A stretch of 64,000 nt of DNA from Vicinamibacterales bacterium. GTDB lineage: Bacteria > Acidobacteriota > Vicinamibacteria > Vicinamibacterales > JAKQTR01. The position numbers were made by a program, and so were the translations under genes. The first letter of the stretch is position 1. The number at the start of each line of letters is the position of its first letter. The notes under the pieces are model-generated. The model worked only from the letters and a program-made list of their open reading frames with translations, was not told the DNA's origin and did not search any database. The stretch lies in contig JALOKU010000005.1 in NCBI GenBank assembly GCA_025456345.1, positions 1 through 64,000 of the forward strand, read 5' to 3'. Shown here in pieces: positions 15,885 through 24,802 of this stretch.

Positions 15885-16922
15885 TTACGGCCGGTGCCAG
15901 ACGTGATCGAGGTCGCAGTCGCCGAGCGTCAGGTGCCATGACGCGGGATCGGCGGGCAGCGATCCCGCCGCCGCCGTGAAGGTGAGCCACTTCGTGTTGC
16001 CCCGGAGGCGGCGGCCGAGCACCGGCGTCGACGGCGACAGGAAGCCGTGCCTGGCGAGCACCCGCCGGCACGCGGGAACGGTGGACAGGCAGTAGATCCG
16101 GCGCACGCCGGCGTCGAGCAGGAGCGACACCGCCTCGCGAAGCAGCGCCTGGAACACGGCCGGCTCGCCGGGAGGCACGAGATAGTCCACAATCAGGCCG
16201 TCCCGCGGCGGCGCGCCGTCCGACATCGGCTGCACGGGCCGCACCACCATGTACCCGGTGCAGGAGCGCGGCGTGTGGCAGCGGAGCAACTGGTAGCGCC
16301 GCGCGCCCTGCGACGCGTACCGCGCGAGGATATCCGCCCCGGTGCGCTGTGCCATCACGGGGTACGAGCCCTGGAGGCGCGACCAGAGGTTGTCGAGAGC
16401 CGCCGCCGCGCCGCCGGCGGATTCGACGTCCGACGTCTCGACGCGGTACTCGCCGGCCGGCGCGCGGATCATCCACCGTTGCGGAAGGGGGTGCATGTAG
16501 ATCGTCACGGGCATCCGTTCGTGCCACTCGAGCTTCCGGAAGACGCGATAGGCCATCTCCGTCTGCGACAGCGAGGCGGTGACGGCGAATCGGTCCTGCA
16601 CCGCCCGGGTGAGGCGGCTCCCGATGCCCCGGCCCTGGCAGCCGGGCAGGACGAAGAAGTCGACGAACCACGCCGCGGAATGCGCCGTTCCGCGGGAGAC
16701 CAGGGTGAACGGCATGTACGCGCACAGGCCGACGAGGCGGCGCGGCTCGCGCTGCTCGGCGACCACGAGCGGCGGGCCCGCGTGCCGCCACCACCAGCGG
16801 TCCTCGACGTGGGCCGCGACGTCCCGCTTGTGCGGCCACACCTCGCGCAGCAGCTCCAGGAGCGGGGCCCTGTCGGCGTGCGTATAGGGCCGCACGAGCA
16901 TGTCGGTGTCGGCAGGCGTCAT
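15885..16922 (-). CDS. GNAT-family N-acetyltransferase (polysaccharide-associated)
   Basis: A 345-residue protein. The N-terminal third is a GNAT domain with acetyl-CoA loop VLPGCQGRGIGSRLTRAV near residues 91-108. The rest is a second, more divergent half that also holds a GNAT-like stretch (LLREAVSLLLDAGVRRIYCLST). It ends SWHLTLGDCDLDHVWHRP. A paralogue at 37776-38819 has the same two-part build and ends WHVTLGDSDQDR. Both lie beside a deacetylase and glycosyltransferases, so amino-sugar acylation is the likely job. It forms an operon with the downstream methyltransferase. Confidence 0.75.
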   Translation of the reverse strand: MTPADTDMLVRPYTHADRAPLLELLREVWPHKRDVAAHVEDRWWWRHAGPPLVVAEQREPRRLVGLCAYMPFTLVSRGTAHSAAWFVDFFVLPGCQGRGIGSRLTRAVQDRFAVTASLSQTEMAYRVFRKLEWHERMPVTIYMHPLPQRWMIRAPAGEYRVETSDVESAGGAAAALDNLWSRLQGSYPVMAQRTGADILARYASQGARRYQLLRCHTPRSCTGYMVVRPVQPMSDGAPPRDGLIVDYLVPPGEPAVFQALLREAVSLLLDAGVRRIYCLSTVPACRRVLARHGFLSPSTPVLGRRLRGNTKWLTFTAAAGSLPADPASWHLTLGDCDLDHVWHRP

Positions 16923-17015
16923 AGTCTGGCGCGGACGTATGGAAGCAGTACTCCTGGCCTCCAGGCAGGGATTCCTGCGTCGAATGGGATGTCGAATTAT
17001 TCTAGTCGGTCTGCT

Positions 17016-18548
17016 TCACGCTCCGCCAGTGTGCCAGAGGGCTGGCGCGCGCCCGCGCAGGACGGCCCACAGCAGCAGGCCGGCCGACAGCAGCAGACCG
17101 GCGGCGAATCCCAGTGCCGTGGGCGCCGTAAGCCTCCCGAGATGGAAAAGATAAAGCCACCACAGATCGAGGCTGAAGGCCAGCCTGCCGGAGAGTTCGC
17201 CGGCAGTCGCCGCGGCTTCGCCAGGCACGGGCCGCGAACCAGGCGGCCGATCCGTCCCAGCCAGGTCGCGGGCGTTGGCCGGCACGGCCGTCATGAGTGC
17301 GGCGCTGTTGCGGACCAGGGGTGACGACCGCCACGCGAAGGGCTCCCGGTTGGGTGAAGGCAGACCGTCTGTCTCGCCGACCGTCGCGAAGTTCACGAGC
17401 ACGCCTGGCACCTGCACCACGACGCTGAGCACCGCTACGGCGAATACCAGCCGCGTTGCCCAGGTCCGCCATCCCAGCGCGGGCACGATCGCCAGCGGGG
17501 CGTAGACCAGCGCCAGCAGCGGCACGAGATACCGCGGTCCGTACGAACGCGTGCCCATCCAGTCTTCCAGAAGCGCATAGAACATGAAGAGTACGGCCAG
17601 CACGGGCCCGGCCAGGCGCGCATAGGAATGGCCGTCTCGCCACAGCCGCATCAGCACGATGAGGCCGACGCCGGCCAGCGGCGCGTACAGGAAGACAGAA
17701 GCCGCCGGCGACAGCGTCAGCCCCAGCAGGCCCACGCCTCCGAGTCCCGGGTGGTGCCCGGTCTCCAGCGGCCCGCCGAAGCGTACCGTGTTGTACCAAA
17801 CCCAGCCGAGAACGGCGAGCCCGAGCACGCCGATCAGGCAGCCGACCTGCCGGCGCCGGCACTGCGGGCGCGCGGCCGAGGCCGTCCACAGGACGCAGAC
17901 GATGCCGGCGAGGAGCATCTCGTGGCGCGTGAGAAAGGCGAAGGCGAGGGCCGCGCCGCCCCAGGCCACCGGCGCCACGCGCTCGAGCTTCACGCCCGAC
18001 CAGACTCCGTACATCCCTCCCGCCAGCATGACTGCCGTGGGCATGGCGTTGAACCCGAACTTCGAGTACGTCCAGGCCAGCGATCCGACGGCATACAGGA
18101 CCGCCGCCGCCACGCTGTGCCGTTCACGGCCCGTCAGGCGCCACGAGAACATGAAGACCAGGCTCGCGCACAAGGCGCCGGCGACCGCGTTGCCCAGCAG
18201 GACGCTGGCCTTCAGGACCGTGTCGTCCGAGTTCCCGATTCGGACGCCGGTGAGCCGGATCGCCAGCTTCCCCGCCAGGTAGAAGGGGATGTTATAGAGC
18301 GCCTGGCCGATGCCGAACGGCAGATGATATCGGCCGTCGACGCCTCGCCAGGCTGGCCCGGAGATCTCCGGAGGCACGTCCGCCGTGCCGCGCTCGACCA
18401 GTGACCGGGTCTGCGCATAGACCGCGGATGCGTCCTGCGTCGCCAGGCTTCCTCCCGCGGTGGCGGCGTAAAGCGACAACACCGCAAGGAACACCAGCGC
18501 GGCACTGCGGCGCGCCGGCGGCCTGGCGCAGAAGTCGTACCCCAGCAT
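17016..18548 (-). CDS. GT-C membrane glycosyltransferase-like protein
   Basis: A 510-residue protein with an N-terminal anchor helix and about 10-12 further helices. The segment GGSLATQDASAVYAQTRSLVERG in the first outer loop has an acidic residue at the place used by GT-C (PMT/ArnT-type) enzymes. It is clearly paralogous to the protein at 20024-21592, which has GGSLATTDAVATYEVTRQML at the same position and the same later motifs (GxRSYGPRYLVPLL). The sugar and acceptor are unknown. It is followed on the minus strand by the GNAT gene after 93 nt. Confidence 0.65.
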   Translation of the reverse strand: MLGYDFCARPPARRSAALVFLAVLSLYAATAGGSLATQDASAVYAQTRSLVERGTADVPPEISGPAWRGVDGRYHLPFGIGQALYNIPFYLAGKLAIRLTGVRIGNSDDTVLKASVLLGNAVAGALCASLVFMFSWRLTGRERHSVAAAVLYAVGSLAWTYSKFGFNAMPTAVMLAGGMYGVWSGVKLERVAPVAWGGAALAFAFLTRHEMLLAGIVCVLWTASAARPQCRRRQVGCLIGVLGLAVLGWVWYNTVRFGGPLETGHHPGLGGVGLLGLTLSPAASVFLYAPLAGVGLIVLMRLWRDGHSYARLAGPVLAVLFMFYALLEDWMGTRSYGPRYLVPLLALVYAPLAIVPALGWRTWATRLVFAVAVLSVVVQVPGVLVNFATVGETDGLPSPNREPFAWRSSPLVRNSAALMTAVPANARDLAGTDRPPGSRPVPGEAAATAGELSGRLAFSLDLWWLYLFHLGRLTAPTALGFAAGLLLSAGLLLWAVLRGRAPALWHTGGA

Positions 18549-18560
18549 CCCGATGGGCCC

Positions 18561-19949
18561 TCAGCGAAGAGCTCCGGCGATCAGCCGGAACGGCAGCACG
18601 AACCGCTCCACCCACAGCGCGTACCAGTTGTCCGGGTACGACGCGAGGGACGTGTGCCCCAGCATGAACACCTCATAGTGAAAGAGCAGCAGCAGATTGC
18701 TGGCGGCCAGGACGGCGGTCAGGGCCGCGACCGCGCGGAAGCGCCAGCCGTCGAGGGCGGCCAGCGCCGTCAGGCCGACGGAGAACACGGGAAAGCAACT
18801 CATGAACCGGCGGGCGCCGAATGCCTCGCCCGCCCACCAGTCGGCGACCGAGGCGTTGACGTAGGTGCTGACGACGAAGAAGCCGCCGAGCACCCACAGC
18901 AGCCTGGGATCACGATCACGGAGGCGCGCCAGCCCCACCACGCCCACCAGTGCGAGCGGCGTCCAGGAGAACAGCCCGCGGAGCGGCGACAGGAGCACTG
19001 CGGCAATCTGGGGAGAGGCCCAACGCATGAAACCGCCGCCTTGCGGCACCGTCAAGAGCTGTCCGTAGAGAATCTGCCAGGCGATCATCTGCGGGGCGAA
19101 CACGATGAGCGCCGCCGCCGCGGCGGCGAGCACGCGGATCCCGACGAACCAAATGGTGCGGCGAGGCGGGAGGCCGGCGTGCCTGGCGTGCCAGAGCACG
19201 TCCGGCACCACCACGGCCAGCAGCACGCCGTCCTGCCACCGGACCAGCGCCGTCGCGCCGGCCAGGGCACCGAGCAGCGCGTATCGCCCGAGTGTGGTGC
19301 GGGACCGCGATCGCCACCAGTACAGGAAGAAACCAGACGCTGCCATCGCCGACACCGCGTGGGAGTACGACGGCGATATCAGGCCATAGTAAAGGAGGCT
19401 CGAACCGGCGAGCATGCCCAGCACCCCGAGCATCGCCGCCCGCGGCCCGAACAGGTCCCGGCAGAGCAGGAACGTGAACCACAGCGCCAGCGCGATGGCG
19501 GCGAGGCCCGTGACATCGGGGAGCACCTGAAACGCGAGGCCGAATCCGTCGACAGGGTACGGGCTCCCGGCCATCGCCGCGATCTTCAACGCGCCGGTCA
19601 CCGCGAGGAGGAGCGGAGCCCATGCCAGCGGCGTCCCGACGGCCATGTAATTGCGAACCAGGCCCGTTGGCGTGCGCGGAAAGTCCCAGGAGAATCCGGG
19701 GGGAGGGCCGGCCGGTTCGAAGTCCAGCCGATAGAGCCCCTTGTAGTCGTTCTCGAAGTCCAGATCGCCGTCGAACACGACGGAACGGGCGTAGACGTAG
19801 TAGTGGACCGCGTCGCCCCGCACCATGCGCGGGCGCACGCCCCGCACGAAGATGCCCGTGAAATGGACGACGGCCATCAGCAGTGCCACGACGACGATCG
19901 TCTTGCCGGGATGTTTCGTGAGCAGGCGCATCGATTCGCATTCGGCCAC
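18561..19949 (-). CDS. GT-C membrane glycosyltransferase-like protein
   Basis: A 462-residue multi-helix membrane protein. After the first helix the outer loop reads MVRGDAVHYYVYARSVVFDGDLDFENDYKG, with the Asp-rich layout of GT-C enzymes, and the mid-region has LVRWQDGVLLAVVVPDVLW. A conserved pocket-like stretch GEAFGARRFMSCFPVFSVGL lies near residue 385-404. It ends 12 nt before the next minus-strand gene, so these two are probably co-transcribed. It shares the AGEAFGxRRF/GRSYGPRYL type motif with its neighbours, which suggests a common family. Confidence 0.62.
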   Translation of the reverse strand: MAECESMRLLTKHPGKTIVVVALLMAVVHFTGIFVRGVRPRMVRGDAVHYYVYARSVVFDGDLDFENDYKGLYRLDFEPAGPPPGFSWDFPRTPTGLVRNYMAVGTPLAWAPLLLAVTGALKIAAMAGSPYPVDGFGLAFQVLPDVTGLAAIALALWFTFLLCRDLFGPRAAMLGVLGMLAGSSLLYYGLISPSYSHAVSAMAASGFFLYWWRSRSRTTLGRYALLGALAGATALVRWQDGVLLAVVVPDVLWHARHAGLPPRRTIWFVGIRVLAAAAAALIVFAPQMIAWQILYGQLLTVPQGGGFMRWASPQIAAVLLSPLRGLFSWTPLALVGVVGLARLRDRDPRLLWVLGGFFVVSTYVNASVADWWAGEAFGARRFMSCFPVFSVGLTALAALDGWRFRAVAALTAVLAASNLLLLFHYEVFMLGHTSLASYPDNWYALWVERFVLPFRLIAGALR

Positions 19950-20023
19950 GGGCCGCGTTCGGCTGCCGGGCCCTCGCCTCGCGCCGAGGTGTCGTGCCAG
20001 TGTAACATCAGCACACCGACTCC

Positions 20024-21592
20024 GTGTCTGACCAGCACGCGCCCCGCCGCCCCGCTCAACCCGCCGCCTGGCTCGTCCTGGTGTTCATCCTCGCCGCCTA
20101 CCTGACGACCGCCGGTGGCAGCCTGGCGACGACCGACGCGGTGGCCACCTATGAGGTCACGCGCCAGATGCTGGAACGCGGCACTGTGGCGTTGTCGTCG
20201 GATGTCGTGGGAAACGACGCGTACCGAGGCCCGGACGGCCGCCTGTACTCACCCTTCGGCCTGCTGCAGTCGCTCTGGAACGTTCCGTTCTATTACGCCG
20301 GCCGCCTGGCGTCGTCCCTGCCGCCGCTCGGCGGGGCCTCGCCCGTCATGGTGACGAAAGCCACGGTGGCGCTCGGCAACGCCGTCGCCGCCGCGTTGTG
20401 CGTGTGGGCCGTGTGGTGGCTGGCGTGGTCCGTCACCGGCGGGAGCGCGCGCACGGCCAGCCTGGCCGCGCTCCTGGCGGCGTTCGCCACGCCGCTGTGG
20501 CCGTACAGCAAGTTCGGCTTCAACGTGCCCATCGCTGCGGCCCTGGTGACCTGGAGTACGTACGCCTCGACGCAGGCCTCCGCGAGCCGTACGGCGCGAT
20601 GGGCGTGGGCCGCCGGCATGGCGAGCGGACTGGCCTTGCTGACGCGACACGAACTGGCGCTGGTCGCGATACCCTCGGTCGCCGTCCTGGTCTGGGGCTG
20701 GCCGCGCGGCTGGCTCAAGCAGGCGGCCTCGTGGGCGGCGGGTGCGGCCCCGCCTGCGGCGCTCTGGCTCTGGTACAACTACGTCCGGTTCGGATCGGCG
20801 TTCGACACCGGCTACCTGCGCGACGAAACCATCGGCATGGGAAGTTCGATGGCCGACGGACTGTGGGGCCTTCTGTTCTCGCCGGGCGCCTCGATCTTCC
20901 TTTACGCTCCGATCACGATCCTGGCTGTGATCGCTCTCGCCCGGATGCGCCACCGCTGCCCGGGAATGGTGTGGCAGATCGCCGCGCTGGCCGGCATGTT
21001 CACGCTGTTCTACGCGCAGATGGCCAGTTGGGCGGGCGGGCGCTCCTATGGCCCGCGCTACCTCGTTCCGTTCCTGCCGGTCATGTGTGTGCCCCTGGCG
21101 TGCTGGATTGACGGGCAATCCCCCCGCATGCGGCGATGGCTGCTCGCCTGGTGCGCCTTCAGCATGCTGGTGCAGATCCCCGGCGTCCTGGTCGACTTCG
21201 CCAAAGTCAGGGTGGCCTACGCACGCCAGTTTCAAGACGGGCCGTACGAAGATCGGATGCACACATGGCAGGGCTGCCCGCTGGTGCTGAACACCAGGGC
21301 CGCGACCGCCGCGGTGCCGGCCGCCCTGCGTCAACTGGCGGGACTCCAGCCGAGGCCGGCCATCGAAGGCGCGGCGGGCGAAGGCTCGCGCGGGTTCTCG
21401 CAGCAGTTCGCCTTCGGTGTCGATTTCTGGTGGGTGTCTCTCTTCTACCTCGGCATCATCTCCGGGCTGACTGCGGTGGCGATTGGCCTGGGTCTGGCGC
21501 TGGTGACGCTGGTGACAGGCTGGGCCCTGCGCGCCGTGCTCAGGCGGGACGGCGCCGGCGTGCGGGCGTTGCGTTGCTCGACTGTCCCGTGA
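20024..21592 (+). CDS. GT-C membrane glycosyltransferase-like protein
   Basis: A 522-residue integral membrane protein starting at a GTG, paralogous to the protein at 17016-18548 on the other strand. Shared features are the first outer loop GGSLATTDAVATYE, the helix WPYSKFGFNVPIAAALVTWSTY, and GGRSYGPRYLVPFLPVM. Eleven or so helices are visible. The gene is divergent from 18561-19949, with a 74-nt gap that must hold both promoters; TAACAT at 20003-20008 is a possible weak -10. Likely substrate: a polyprenyl-phosphate sugar. Confidence 0.65.
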   Translation: MSDQHAPRRPAQPAAWLVLVFILAAYLTTAGGSLATTDAVATYEVTRQMLERGTVALSSDVVGNDAYRGPDGRLYSPFGLLQSLWNVPFYYAGRLASSLPPLGGASPVMVTKATVALGNAVAAALCVWAVWWLAWSVTGGSARTASLAALLAAFATPLWPYSKFGFNVPIAAALVTWSTYASTQASASRTARWAWAAGMASGLALLTRHELALVAIPSVAVLVWGWPRGWLKQAASWAAGAAPPAALWLWYNYVRFGSAFDTGYLRDETIGMGSSMADGLWGLLFSPGASIFLYAPITILAVIALARMRHRCPGMVWQIAALAGMFTLFYAQMASWAGGRSYGPRYLVPFLPVMCVPLACWIDGQSPRMRRWLLAWCAFSMLVQIPGVLVDFAKVRVAYARQFQDGPYEDRMHTWQGCPLVLNTRAATAAVPAALRQLAGLQPRPAIEGAAGEGSRGFSQQFAFGVDFWWVSLFYLGIISGLTAVAIGLGLALVTLVTGWALRAVLRRDGAGVRALRCSTVP

Positions 21593-21665
21593 CAGCATTC
21601 GAACAGGCGGGGAACAACCCTGCTGGTCCCCGGCGACCCCGCGGGGCCGCCGAGGATCCCGTGTC

Positions 21666-23555
21666 GTGAACACACTGAAAATCCCGGGGCGAACCATCGT
21701 GACCAGCGTGGCGCTGGCGGCCGCGCTCTACGTGCTCCTGCGCACGGCGTGGTACTCCGATGACTCGTACATCACGTTCCGGGCCGTCGAGAACTTCGTC
21801 GCGGGATTCGGGCCGCGCTGGAACCCCGACGAGCGCGTGCAGGCGTTCACCCACGCCCTGTGGTTCTTCGTCGTGTCCGCCGTCCGCGCGGCGAGCGGTG
21901 AGCTCTACTATTCCGTCTACGGACTGTCGATCGGGCTGACGCTGGCGGCAATCGCCGTCCTGATTCATCGCGTGGCCGCGTCGGCCTGGCACGGCGTGTA
22001 CGCCGCCGCGGCCCTGTTGTCCTCGAGGGCCTTCATCGACTACTCCACGTCCGGGCTGGAAAACCCGCTGACGAATCTCCTGCTCGTGGTCTTTGTCCTC
22101 GTGTACCTCGCGCCCGGGCTGAACCGCGCGGCGCCGCGGCTGGCGTGGCTGAGCGGGCTGGCCGCGCTGCTGATGACCAACCGCCTCGACACCGGGCTGC
22201 TGGTGCTGCCGGTAGTGGCGGTCGAGGCGTGGCATATCGGCTGGCGCTCGTTCCCCTCGCTCTGCGTGGGCTTTCTTCCCCTCGTCGCCTGGGAGACCTT
22301 CTCGCTGATCTACTTCGGGTTCCCGGTGCCGAACACGGTCTATGCGAAGCTCCCGCCCAACCTGGCGTTCCGTGACTTCCTGCCGCAGGGCGTCTTGTAC
22401 TTCCGGGATTCGTTGACGAACGACCCGGTCACCCTCCCGGTCATGGCCGCGGCCATCGTCGGCCCCCTGCTGGCCGGCCCGCGCCGGCTCTGGCCGTTCT
22501 CGGTCGGCCTGGCGATCTCGCTCTTGTGGGTGCTGCGCGTGGGCGGCGACTTCATGAGCGGCCGCTTCTTCGCGTCACCCTTCGTGATAGCCGTCGCGGT
22601 ATCCTCCCGGGTCGGCAATCCCGGCCGCCGCCTCGTCCCGTTGCTGGCGGCCGTTGCCGTCTCGGCGCTGGGCTTCACGGCGCCGTACCCCCCGCTGCTC
22701 GCCAACGGTTCCTTCGACGGACGTGTTGAGCCTCCCTCCGGGATCACCGACGAGCGGCGGTGGTACTACCAGAACTCGGGACTGCTGCGCGACAAGAACC
22801 TGGACGCGCCGCTCTCGACGCGCCGGCAGGAACACGTCAGGCGGGCCCTCGCCCGCGGCCTGACGGTCACCACCACGACGGCCATCGGCTTCGCAGGCTA
22901 CTTTGCCGGCCGGCAATTGCACATCGTCGATCCTGTCGCGCTTGCGGATCCCCTCTTGTCGAGGCTGCCGACGGCGGTCCCCTGGCGTATCGGGCATTTC
23001 CAGCGGGAGGTTCCGGCAGGCTATATGGACACGCTCGGAACCGGCCGCAACGTCATCGCGGACCCCGGAGTGGCGAGGTTCTACGACGAACTGGCGCTCG
23101 TCACGAGGGGCCCGCTGTGGACCCGGGAGCGGTGGGCGGCCATCGTCCGCATGAACCTCGGCCGGTTGTCGTATCTGCTCGATGGCTACTCGCGACAGCT
23201 GCCCGGTGTGCGCGCCGTGGACCTGATCGGGCCGAGACCGCCCGGCTCGGACCCGGCGGGGGACGAAGGCGCGACGAGCTTTGCCGAGGGCCTCGTCCTC
23301 TACCTCGACAAGCCGCGGCGCCTGCGCCAGGTCGAGTTCAGCCTCGACGCCACGCACGACTACCGGACGGTGTACCTGTACAAGGGACAGGAGCGCTTCA
23401 CGCAACTCATCCCCGCGCGCTCGCCAGACGGTACGGGGTTCGCGCTCTACCAGCAGACACTGCCCGAGTCGGCGGGCGACGTCGACGAGATCCGGATCTT
23501 CCTGCGGCGAGGGCGTCCGCCTGGCCGGATCGCCTACTGGCGGGTGCTCGAGTAG
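21666..23555 (+). CDS. GT-C membrane glycosyltransferase, possibly AftB-like
   Basis: A 629-residue membrane protein. The first outer loop carries WYSDDSYITFRAVENFVAG followed by GPRWNPDERVQAFTHALW. This DD...FR...G..WNP.ERV...T..LW pattern is that of mycobacterial AftB-type (GT89) enzymes, so an arabinofuranosyl- or related pentofuranosyltransferase is a fair guess but not proven. Roughly ten helices lie in the first 340 residues and a soluble, periplasmic C-terminal part of about 280 residues follows. GTG start. Its last 22 nt overlap the convergent gene at 23534. Confidence 0.6.
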   Translation: MNTLKIPGRTIVTSVALAAALYVLLRTAWYSDDSYITFRAVENFVAGFGPRWNPDERVQAFTHALWFFVVSAVRAASGELYYSVYGLSIGLTLAAIAVLIHRVAASAWHGVYAAAALLSSRAFIDYSTSGLENPLTNLLLVVFVLVYLAPGLNRAAPRLAWLSGLAALLMTNRLDTGLLVLPVVAVEAWHIGWRSFPSLCVGFLPLVAWETFSLIYFGFPVPNTVYAKLPPNLAFRDFLPQGVLYFRDSLTNDPVTLPVMAAAIVGPLLAGPRRLWPFSVGLAISLLWVLRVGGDFMSGRFFASPFVIAVAVSSRVGNPGRRLVPLLAAVAVSALGFTAPYPPLLANGSFDGRVEPPSGITDERRWYYQNSGLLRDKNLDAPLSTRRQEHVRRALARGLTVTTTTAIGFAGYFAGRQLHIVDPVALADPLLSRLPTAVPWRIGHFQREVPAGYMDTLGTGRNVIADPGVARFYDELALVTRGPLWTRERWAAIVRMNLGRLSYLLDGYSRQLPGVRAVDLIGPRPPGSDPAGDEGATSFAEGLVLYLDKPRRLRQVEFSLDATHDYRTVYLYKGQERFTQLIPARSPDGTGFALYQQTLPESAGDVDEIRIFLRRGRPPGRIAYWRVLE

Positions 23556-24769
23556 GCGCCCTCCCGGCGGCGGAGCAACCTCCACATCCAGACGTAGAAC
23601 GCGACCGCGAGCACCGCGAGCGGCACCGTGACGTCGATGCCGATCACGCGGCTGTCTCCGGGCCCCTGGCCAGAGAACCCGTAGAAGAGGAGGAGGTTGA
23701 GGTTGGCGAACCCGCCGGTGATGAGCGCGGGCACGCGCCACGCGGCGTCGCGTGCGGCCAGCGTGACCGCCAGCAGGGCCGGGACGAACCAGTGGTTCTC
23801 GTGCACGCCGCTGTTGAAGATCAGGTAGGCGAGGCTGCCCATCAGCGCGTGCGCGAGGGTGCGATTGACATCCGCGGGCCGGCGGGCGTAGTGCCACAGC
23901 ACGAGGACGAACTGGCTCAGGAAGAGCGCCTTCGTGACCAGCCGCATCCATAACGGGGCGCGAGCCAGGTAGACGACGCGGTCAAAAAGCGCATCGCCGC
24001 CGAGTGTCGCGCCCTGCTGCAGCCAGGTGATCACCCACCCCAGGTTCAGGGCGTCGGCGCTCAGCGATCGGTGGCCCATGCTCCTGGCGAAGGCCCAGGC
24101 CATCGGCAGTGTCCCGAACGCCAGCACGACCACGCCGACAAGGGCGGCGGACGGCGCCAGCAGCCGGGCGACCCTGCGCGCATCCTCCCGTGTCGGACGG
24201 CGAGCCGTCCCGATGACGTGCAGCAGGAGAAACGGCCCGATCAACCCCGGCTGCCACTTGACCAGGCTGGCCACGCTGAACCACGTGAGCGCCCAGCCGT
24301 GCCTGGTTTCGGACAGCGCCTTCACGCTCAACACCAGGAACGGGGCGGTGTAGATGTCCAGATAGCCGAGCGCCACGCTGTTGAGTAGCACCGTGGCCCA
24401 CAAGCCGAATGTGGCCGCACCGCGTCTGGTCCAGGCGAGGAACGCGACCAGCGTGGCGCCGAGGAAGCCGGCCAGCGAGAGCTTGATGGCGGCGGCGGGC
24501 GCCCATCCCAGGGCCGTGCCCGCCAGGCCGGCAATCCAGAGCACCACGGATGCGCCGGGAGGATAGTCGGCGGCGTTCTCGGCAAACCCGGCCAGCACCC
24601 CAAGGCGCGAGGCGTTCGAGATCCACCGCTCCCAGATCTCCATGTCGCCCGTCCCGGGGAGACGGGTGGCGAGAACGGTCAGGAGCGCAAGGGCGACGAG
24701 CGTCCCGCCGCGCCCGATCCGGCCCATGGCGGGTGACCATCGCAGAGTCATCGGCACTCCGCGGCGCAT
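23534..24769 (-). CDS. GT-C membrane glycosyltransferase-like protein (GT87 type)
   Basis: A 411-residue membrane protein with about ten helices. The first outer loop holds GTGDMEIWERWISNA, and a helix reads VASLVKWQPGLIGPFLLLHV, the 'KWQP' helix found in GT87/DUF2029-like mannosyltransferases. Starts at 24769 or at an inner ATG at 24751 are both possible. It overlaps the convergent gene tail-to-tail by 22 nt, and the upstream minus-strand gene ends 33 nt away. Confidence 0.62.
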   Translation of the reverse strand: MRRGVPMTLRWSPAMGRIGRGGTLVALALLTVLATRLPGTGDMEIWERWISNASRLGVLAGFAENAADYPPGASVVLWIAGLAGTALGWAPAAAIKLSLAGFLGATLVAFLAWTRRGAATFGLWATVLLNSVALGYLDIYTAPFLVLSVKALSETRHGWALTWFSVASLVKWQPGLIGPFLLLHVIGTARRPTREDARRVARLLAPSAALVGVVVLAFGTLPMAWAFARSMGHRSLSADALNLGWVITWLQQGATLGGDALFDRVVYLARAPLWMRLVTKALFLSQFVLVLWHYARRPADVNRTLAHALMGSLAYLIFNSGVHENHWFVPALLAVTLAARDAAWRVPALITGGFANLNLLLFYGFSGQGPGDSRVIGIDVTVPLAVLAVAFYVWMWRLLRRREGAYSSTRQ

Positions 24770-24802
24770 GCGTTGCCGTCCGTCATGGCTCTCTCCGTCT
24801 GG

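Noticed and set aside
15040-16839. A 599-codon frame that would extend the methyltransferase far upstream
   Set aside because: The extension overlaps the well-supported GNAT gene; only the part after the ATG at 15879 shows protein-like sequence.
13943-24769. Possible exosortase/PEP-CTERM locus, given the GNAT, deacetylase and GT-C genes
   Set aside because: No exosortase, PEP-CTERM motif or PrsK/PrsR regulator is seen in the window.
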